Origin: Coffea arabica
Taxonomy: Eukaryota > Streptophyta > Magnoliopsida > Gentianales > Rubiaceae
Direction of reading: 5' to 3'
Length of the DNA: 64,000 nucleotides
Assembly: GCF_036785885.1 (NCBI RefSeq)
Contig: NC_092312.1
Location: 25,376,001 to 25,440,000, forward strand
Under the pieces are notes generated by a model. That model ran no database searches. It was not told the origin of the DNA and worked only from the letters and a program-made list of their open reading frames with translations. The position numbers and the translations under genes are program-made. Positions within the stretch are counted from its first letter, which is position 1, and each line of letters opens with the position of its first letter. Shown piece after piece: positions 56,752-64,000 of the stretch.

Positions 56752-57980
56752 TAAAAAGAAGAGCAAATTATTCGGACGGCCACTAAACTTTTGCAGTCGA
56801 ATTTTGGTCATCAAACTATTAAAAGTTTGGTTTTGGCTATTGAAATGTCTAAGTTAAAACTCGAGGCCATTCTATTAGATTTAATCGTTAAGTATGCTAG
56901 ATCTAAGTGCCCGCGTGATTCCCAAAGCATAAAAATGCCGAATTTATTGCCTTTTCAATTTGCTCTTTCCAATTATCCCTACTCCTCAAATCCAACGGCA
57001 CCAGAATTTTCCTCTTCTTCTTATAAAAATGCTTCCCTAAAACACCTGTAAGCAATGAAAGAACCCTTTTATCCGCAAAAAAACATGTCGTATGATTGAT
57101 ATAGCTTTCACCTTCCCTCCAGAGTCTTGCAATCTGATTTCAACGTGGATAGCTTGACAATCATATCAATGGGAATATCCTCGGACTTCACCTTCTTTTG
57201 ATCGAATTCTGCAATAATTTTATACGGGGATTTGATGGTCCGGTCGTCTATAATCAGGCAAAGGCTAAGGTTGTTGTCAGCCAGAGAGTGAAGCGAGTTT
57301 AGGAGTGAAATTTTGTGGGATATTTTGGACGAATCTTTCGGTGGCATTTTCTTGAGGGTCAAGAGGAGCTAAATGAAATCTTCTTTTTCGTTACCATCTT
57401 CATCTTCGAGAAATTCTTACTTTTCTTCTTCTCCTGTATCTGATTTATGATGGGTTGCTCTGGGGTGGAGTTTTCTCCATTTTATAAGAGCTTTTACTGC
57501 TTTTGTGACTGTTGCTTGGCCGATTTTGTCTTCAAGAGAAGGAGGACTGGTTGAAACCATCGAGATAGGCGTACGCGGCCGATGAATGGACAAGAGGACG
57601 GAGGCTGTGGACGGCAACGGAGGCAGAGAAGGCAGCTTGCTCTTACTTCCTCTAACCCAAGTTGGGCTTCTTCTATTTCCTTCTCCCTTGTTGCAGTAGC
57701 AACAGATTTTGTGGTTTCTTGGTTACTCCTTCTTTAGGTTTATAGAACAAGAAGAATAAGAAGATGCATGTCAAACTTCCTAATTTGCCCCTTTCTTTTG
57801 TCTTGGGAATTGCACGGCTAATCAGATCTGACATACTTAACGACTAAATTTAACGAAATGGCCTTGAATCTTAACTTTAGACATTTCAATGGCCAAAATC
57901 AAACTGTTAATAGTTCAATAACTAAAACTCGACGATTGCAAAAGTTTAATGCCCATCCGAATAATTTGCTCTAAAAAGAA
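56752..57980. mobile_element. Pack-MULE with long TIRs and exact 9-bp target duplication
   Basis: The element is 56761-57971 (1211 bp), flanked by exact TAAAAAGAA (56752-56760 and 57972-57980). Both ends begin GAGCAAATTATTCGGAYGG and the TIRs continue for about 145-155 bp. Matching blocks include ACTTTTGCA, TATTRAMAGTTTG, TTGAAATGTCTAA, CGTTAAGTATG and AGATCT. Long TIRs plus a 9-bp duplication identify a Mutator-like element. Instead of a transposase it carries a decayed copy of a cellular gene (56906-57560), which makes it a Pack-MULE. Confidence 0.92.
56906..57560 (-). pseudogene. Captured ribosomal-L1-like (Cic1/Utp30/RSL1D1-type) gene copy
   Basis: Between the TIRs, reading leftwards from an ATG at 57560, one frame gives MVSTSPPSLEDK…, TKAVKALIKWRK, a stop at 57417-57419, EFLEDEDGNEKEDFI, a second stop, then LLLTLKKMPPKDSSK, LCLIIDDRTIKSP, KKVKSEDIPIDMIVKLSTLK. 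A further stop lies at 57108. After a +1 shift in a T run comes ADKRVLSLLTGVLGKHFYKK, KRKILVPLDLRS, DNWKEQIEKAINSAF. This layout matches plant L1p/L10e-family proteins from near the N terminus almost to the end of the L1 domain; the family acts in ribosome biogenesis. At least three stops and one frameshift make it non-functional. No introns are visible in the copy. Confidence 0.88.
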
Positions 57981-58428
57981 ATAAAGAGTCAATAGTGACA
58001 ATTATATATGAGTTAATACCATTTTGCATCCTTTAACTTTTTCTCGACATCTAAGTTGGTCTCTAAATTATATATTGAGCCACTTCAGTCCATAAAACCA
58101 TGAAAACCATATCCTGTGAGTACGATGGTTAATGGAATCCTCACAACTAACTAAATAGTTGTCATTTGAGTAGCAGCATGATTACATGTTGCAAGAGTGT
58201 AGAAGGATAATTAGATTAAACAACAATAAACCACCAAAAAATCTAGAGTGAAGAAGTATTCATTTACATGTTTATCAAACTTTCCTATTTATGTATTAGT
58301 GTACTTTGGTTTTTTTTTTTTTTTTTTTTTTGGCAAACCCCATACATGAGAGAGGAATGTTGAGTACATCTTTTCGCATAATGATAAAAACATATTCCTA
58401 CCTAACAAATCATGCTGGATTAGTTTTT
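57981..58428. other. Intergenic, no gene recognised
   Basis: AT-rich with a T run near 58311-58331. Confidence 0.5.
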
Positions 58429-58540
58429 GGTATAATTTCAGAAACCTCCCTTAAGGTTTCGCGAAATATCACCTAACTCTCCTGAGTTTTTCAAAATCTT
58501 GCTTCGCACCCTTGAAGTGATAGTGACACTATATGGCAAT
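58429..58540. mobile_element. One end of a Mutator-type MITE (family of 8006-8753)
   Basis: GGTATAATTTCAGAAACCTC, CCTTAAGGTTTC and AATATCACCTAACTCTCCTG match the left TIR at 8006-8080. A matching inverted end was not found within 1 kb, so this is probably a truncated copy. A (CATA)n tract follows at about 58631-58672. Confidence 0.6.
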
Positions 58541-59862
58541 ATCAAAGGTGAAGAATTGTTAATAATATTCTCATATTTAAACTTTCTAAACTTGTTTTTC
58601 TTTTTCTAAATTTTCTACTTTTCTTTAATAATGTCTATACATACATACATACACATATACATACATATAATTGAAGTGCAAATGTCAATGAAATATAGAA
58701 TTTAATCAATGAAATATTCAGCACATTTGGAGAAGAATAACTGCATGTTCTTTTTTTTTTTGTCCTTTTTTTGTGTTTCACAACTATATTTATCTATTTA
58801 TTTGTTTCTATTCATGTAGAGCACGAGAGAAATGAAGTAATTGAAACTTCGAACTCTGTGATTTTTCAAATTCTGACTTTTTCTGTTTATAATAAAAATT
58901 TAATCTTTCACTCCCATAAAAAAAAGTCGTCTATTTTGAGTAAATTATTTGTATGATATTGAAATTGAATTTCATCTATTGTTGAGTTTTTTTTGCTCAA
59001 ATGTATGAGTTTTACGTGCTAATTGCTTTCAACACTATGGAAGGTTTTATTTATGAAAATAGTTTAAAGAATAGTATTTGCTTTTACTATCTTTTTATAC
59101 TATAAAAGTGACATACAGTTGCTTGTCTGATCATCCACCTTGTCGCTTTTACTGCTAGATGAAGTTTCCCTTACAACATTGCTCATCATTAAATTTGAAT
59201 GCAAATGCAATACTAATTTCCAAAAACAATTTTGTACTTGTACTTCAGTAGGAAAAAGGAAACAAGAAAAAACTGAAAAATGAGTTATAGCCCAATAAAA
59301 ACATTAACTAAATAAGACTTCTGATGAGAAAATACATATGCCAACCAATATACATTCAATGAAGGAAGAAAGTGTTGATTTTCTTTCCTCCACTACTATG
59401 AAGACTTTGATCCTATTTGGTTTTTGAAAAGTACAATGAAATCTCACAGTTTCTAACCATGTAAAAACTTCAAGCATCCAAGCATTACTGTGAACAAATG
59501 AAGAACCTGCTAAAGGCTGGCAATCAAGAGTAAAACTTACAAGCATGTGTTATAAATGTTATAAATGTTTGCAAGAGAGATTGTGCATAAATGTTATATT
59601 TTTCCTAGTTTGCAAATTTCTATGTCCAACTTTTTCTGCAACAACCACAAAACCTTTTGTCTGCAATCAGGCAAGAAAAGAGTAAACAGTGCAAACAAAA
59701 AGTATAACATCATCAATGAGTAGAGCTGATAAGATTGCATTGAGAAAATGAGGAGCTGCGTTTGAATTGGCAGTCAAAAGCGATCCGTTTCATTTGATCA
59801 TTGTCTGCGTATGATTCTTCTATTGAGAGTTGCTGTACATTTAACGTCATGTCTTGCGAAAT
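58541..59862. other. Intergenic and 3' flank of the MFSD12-like gene
   Basis: No gene supported. An 80-codon minus frame at 59304-59546 has no recognisable domain. Confidence 0.45.
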
Positions 59863-62800
59863 CTACGCCAATAAGGGTTCCATCAAAGGCTTTGGAGTGG
59901 GGGGCTGGAGCTTCATGCTGCATGTAACTGCCACACCAAAGAGTGCACAAGCGGCAGGAACAAAACCTAATCCAAATCTAGAAACAGAGAAACAGGAGTT
60001 TGTCGGGCTACAGGAATGTACTTGGGTAGATGAATCTGCATAAAAATGAAAACTAAGTCGGTGATGCTGATCATTGAATCGCATTTGTCCTTAAACCGCC
60101 AAAACGAAAAGATTAAATGCATAAGAGAATGCTGGTAGAGAATTATCGCTAAGAGGAGAAAATGAGCTGTTGCCAAGTAAAAATATTGAAGACCAAACTG
60201 AAAAGGAAAAAACTTGCATGAACAATTCTAAGCTTTACTCCCTGCTAGTACATATTTCAATATATGATTCCCGAAGTCAGTGAAAGCCACTAAAAAGTGT
60301 TAGCTGCAAGAGAAACTTTACAAGTTTAATTGCAATAGTTCAATTCACTACTACTTGTAGGATGTAGAAATTCAAAACCCCACATCAAATCATACACAGA
60401 GGACAGGTAAATAATAAAGCGAAGTTGGGTGCAAAGCAAAAAGATACTTGATGCTTACTTTGGTATGATTCAAGAATGCATAGTGCTACTCCACATGAAA
60501 TTTTGTCCAGAAAGCTCAATGATCCATAAACAAATGCACAGCCATGGACATCCTCACCGACTAGGAAACTTTGCATGCTTACTCCGGTCACCTGATGTTG
60601 CAAAATAAACATTGGTGTGATAACAGGATATAAATGCAGTACAAAAACTCATTATCCTGTTTCTTCTTCATGATTGAGACAGGTATCTGATTAATATCCT
60701 TACGTTGGATTTAGAGTTTGTCCAGTGAGATGACAAGTGTATAGGATTCAACTGATACAAAGTTCTAAGAATTTCCCAACTTTCATAAACTCTAAAAGCT
60801 TTTCTGAGCCACAGAACTGATTGGTTAATTAATATCCAGCTCATCCAGCCTTGAAAATCTTATCAAGTTAATCTGAAGATCAAGAGGCCCATTGAAATGA
60901 ATACTTGTTTAGTATGATCTTCATTACACTTGTTCTCTCAACTTGCAATGTTGTAATTTTCTACTCCATGTTAATTGCTTGCGTACTGAACCTTTATCAC
61001 AAATCAACATATAAAACCACCTTTTTTAACCGAGAAATTCCTGCTGAAATGCACTTCTTCAGATATTCTAACGAGAATGGAAATTTGACAGCTAGATCTA
61101 CTCTGGAAGTTCCAGGACTTAAATGTAAATGCCGGTGTAATCTCAAATTGAGAGATTAACACGAGAAAGGTTAACACCTCTACTCATACTTGGCCTGGTG
61201 TGGATGGTTCAGACTTCAGGTTGATTAATAAAAATACCGATTCTACATCTTTCAGTTCACTTCATCTAAAGTTCCAGAATACCTCTACGGGGGCAGAAGT
61301 GCTAAAAGCCTAAAACAGAACTTACTGCTTACCATAATGAGGGCATTTGCAATTCCAATAACCGTTGACAAGAAGTACATCAAATAACTCAGGCTTCTTG
61401 GTAAAAAAAATATTCCTGCACCACAAAATAGCCATAGTAGTCCTCCAGCAGAATAATAGGACTTTAAGCGTGGCCCAGTCCATGTCATTTCCTAGATACA
61501 GAGAGAAATGCAGGATGTTTTATACAAAACATATAGACAAGGACTATGCACAAAAACAAAAGCAGTTTTAAGATTTGAAAGAAACCTGTAGCAGGACCGA
61601 TACAATGAAGCTGCAAATGTAGATGACAGCAGGAACCTAAACATTTTTAAAGAAGAACTATCAGTAAAAGAGCAAAAATGCTAACATTGTAAAATGATTA
61701 GTATTAAGTGAGTTACCGAAGCTTTTGAAAACTGGGACATCTGAAGATCATCGATGACATAGAAGGCCAGATACGCCTAAGCCACGGATGTAACCAGAAA
61801 CCAAAATTCATGAGAATTCAGATAATGCACTAAGCTCATGTACCTAGCAGTCTAGCACTCTTCAAATGATTTTTCAGACAATCGATAAAGTAGCTGACAT
61901 TGACACTGTACTGACCTGAGAAACATTGGTTACCAGTCTAGTGAGCACATATACAAGAGCAACTTGGTAGTACAGAATTTTCTTAAACCAGTATGTCCAA
62001 TAAATTCGAGCATAACCCTTTCTGTGAACATCTTGTTTCAACCTGCAACAAAATATTAAGTAATGCAACTAATAGCAGATAATCCCAAAAAAAAAAAAAA
62101 TATAAGGAAAGATTTTGTTTTCGGCTTCCGAGAAAGAAGTGCTATACATGGGATGAGGCCTTTATGTTCAGATATCCTCCCATTTGTTTTTTATTTAAGA
62201 TTCAACCCAAAAGAAAAGGACTACAAAGAAATGAAAAAAGAAAATGTCTCAAGATAATTTCCAGCACAACAAGCATCTTTTCCAATGGAACAGTCAAAAA
62301 ACAATTAACAATTATGTTATCTAAAATTTATAGTTTTCTAGCTAGTGTGAATGACCTACTGAATATAACATTATGAGTTCAAGTTTTCCATGGGTCAAGA
62401 TCACCCCTCAAATGCAGAGGCTTAAAGAGTTATGACCATAATTTTCTAGGGATGAATAATTCTTTCCCCCACCCTTCCCCAACTTCAAATAGAATCCAAG
62501 GAATAAGATGAGATGCTTACTTTATGCTTTCGCGATCAACATAAAACTGAAGAAAGTACTCCCTTAAGTGACAGAATACATTCACCTTAGAGCTCATAAG
62601 TCCTTAAATAGCCAAATAAAGATTAGAATACATGACAAACCTTGGTTCTTGAGTTCCAAGATGAAATACAACCACAAAGCAGCATCCAATGGCTATTGAT
62701 ATGTATGCAATCCAGCGGTACTGCTCCAATTTTAGGAAATTCAGAACATAAATGAAAGAAAGTAAAAAAGAAAGCACATTCTGAAATTTCAGAAACCTGA

Positions 62801-63705
62801 TTCTCAACAGAAATTGGTGTTCCTGATGTTTTGACCTTGAAGACAAAGAATGCAACAGCATACAAGCTAAGGTTGGCAACCTTCCAACAAAAAGTTCAGG
62901 GTAAAAGGCAGAGAAAAACATAAATTGATTAATTTACTGAAAGCATAAACAAAGTTAAGCTTTGAGCAGTAGAGAGAGCTTCTAACCATTGTAAAAGCGT
63001 TGCGGCAGCTAGCTAAAACTACTCTACTTGTTGAATTTAGTGTGATGCAATTCACCATTGACCTTCAATGAGTCATCAGCCATACAGTCATTTCTTTTGG
63101 GAAAAAACCATTAACTAACTTTAATGCAACAGCACAGCAAGGAAAAGTAGTGTAATTGACTTTTCTTAAGAACTGGCATTTGACTTTGGTGAACTCTTGC
63201 AGATCAATGTCAAAACTTGGTTATATACTCCTTGGGATGCTTAAAATGAAGAAGAATATATGGTAGAGGAATTCCCATACATATAGGAGAACTAATAGCC
63301 CAGGACTGTTATCCATCTAGCTTAGAGAGAAAAGGGACGTTCATGTCTAACACTTGGTGAAATCATAGACTATAGCAATCTTTGCATTTATACAGAAACT
63401 AAGGCAATTATGACAGTGCATATCTATAAAATGGATCATATGGGTCGGCAGATATGCAGAAGGAAACCAATTACAGTTGTCCGATTAAATTTGAGCAGGA
63501 GTCAATACATATGCGACACTTGAGTAGCAGCCCAACCCACGTTGAAGATTGCAGCAAATGTGCTATATCCAACAGTTTTCAGAGTTGAAGAACTGGAACC
63601 AAGAACTTTGCACGGGAGGCAACCACCAAAGACTGAAGAAAATGAAATTGCAACTAAAAGTGATCCAGCAGCATGCCATATTTTGAAGTGTCCAAACCTG
63701 TCAAT
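59863..63705 (-). CDS. MFSD12-like major facilitator transporter, 5' partial
   Basis: The last ten exons in transcription order: 63509-63705, 62987-63062, 62797-62880, 62641-62720, 61916-62042, 61717-61776, 61586-61636, 61333-61491, 60459-60591, 59863-60035. Introns are GT-AG and the frame is kept throughout, giving 379 residues; the 5' exons lie beyond 64000. The first visible exon carries DRFGHFKIWHAAGSLLVAIS, the MFS inter-helix signature, then VFGGCLPCK. Further hydrophobic helices alternate with short loops (NVGWAATQVSHM, YYQVALVYVLTRLVTNVSQ, VIYICSFIVSVLLQ, YYSAGGLLWLFCGAG, MQSFLVGEDVHGCAFVYG). The C terminus is RFGLGFVPAACALFGVAVTC and …KPLMEPLLA. This layout matches the MFSD12/GPH-like plant branch. 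In animals MFSD12 imports cysteine into lysosomes and melanosomes; the plant substrate is not established. Confidence 0.9.
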
Positions 63706-64000
63706 CTAGAATGTGAAATATTAAGTTATTAGGATATTCAAGGTTTGAAATAAGTTTCATGGATGATGAAGATTTTCCTAGAGGTACTTGGATCTGATTC
63801 CCGCCATGTAAAATTTAGAAATTCAGGAAAAATCATTTCTTACACTAGTTGCATTGGTTGTGAAATCATGTGCCACGGACAGTTAAACAAGCAAGGTTGG
63901 ATAAACAAGCATAACGCATCTGATGAGGGTCACTCCATGCACAGCAGCATATTTAGAGCTATCCCATATTCCTGCTTTCTCTGAATTTTGAGTTTCCTGG
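63706..64000 (-). other. Upstream intron of the MFSD12-like gene
   Basis: The acceptor TTCTAG at about 63706-63711 precedes the first visible exon, so the remainder to the window edge is most likely intron. A 73-codon plus-strand frame here is not supported. Confidence 0.55.

Noticed and set aside
59304..59546. Possible extra 3' exon of the MFSD12-like gene
   Set aside because: The gene already ends with a normal C terminus and stop at 59863; no acceptor-linked frame continuity.

Overview
This is a plant nuclear window, almost certainly from a eudicot. It is AT-rich, its genes are interrupted by short to long GT-AG introns, the protein families are land-plant ones (SOSEKI, DUF936, DUF946/VPS62-like, GH20 HEXO2, S-domain-type receptor kinase), and the intergenic DNA is full of small non-autonomous transposons (SINEs, Stowaway, hAT-like and Mutator-like MITEs). 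I see no bacterial operons, CRISPR arrays or viral genes. The HEXO2-like gene near a SOSEKI gene recalls the Arabidopsis HEXO2/SOK1 neighbourhood on chromosome 1 (from memory), so this may be a conserved ancestral block.

Layout. 101-893 (-): first exon of a beta-hexosaminidase 2-like gene that runs off the left edge. 1-9 kb: intergenic DNA with a hAT-like element, three SINEs and a Mutator-type MITE. 9184-11025 (+): two-exon DUF946/VPS62-like gene with a signal peptide. 11.7-12.9 kb: a hAT MITE abutting a Stowaway MITE that itself holds a second Stowaway. 13-19.7 kb: mostly unique intergenic DNA with two SINEs. 19734-23085 (+): six-exon SOSEKI polarity gene. 24368-29247 (-): five-exon DUF936 gene, convergent with SOSEKI. 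29-40 kb: gene-poor and MITE-rich, with several long foldback elements. 40071-40508 (+): small single-exon plant protein. 43.4-43.84 kb (+): broken receptor-kinase fragment. 46020-55915 (-): complete eleven-exon PP2A catalytic subunit gene (314 aa). 56761-57971: a Mutator-like element with long TIRs and a perfect 9-bp target duplication that carries a decayed copy of a ribosomal-L1-like (Cic1/Utp30/RSL1D1-type) gene, i.e. a Pack-MULE. 59863-63705 (-): the last ten exons of an MFSD12-like major facilitator transporter whose 5' end lies beyond the right edge.

The genes do not form a pathway; each is an independent plant transcription unit. The strongest unusual signals are the Pack-MULE with its captured gene, the nested MITE stack, SINEs with readable target duplications, a local duplication that copies a splice donor in the DUF936 gene, and a foldback polypyrimidine/polypurine island inside a PP2A intron. 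Exon boundaries were placed by eye from reading frames, GT/AG sites and family knowledge. For the five multi-exon genes, exon lengths were checked to keep the frame.
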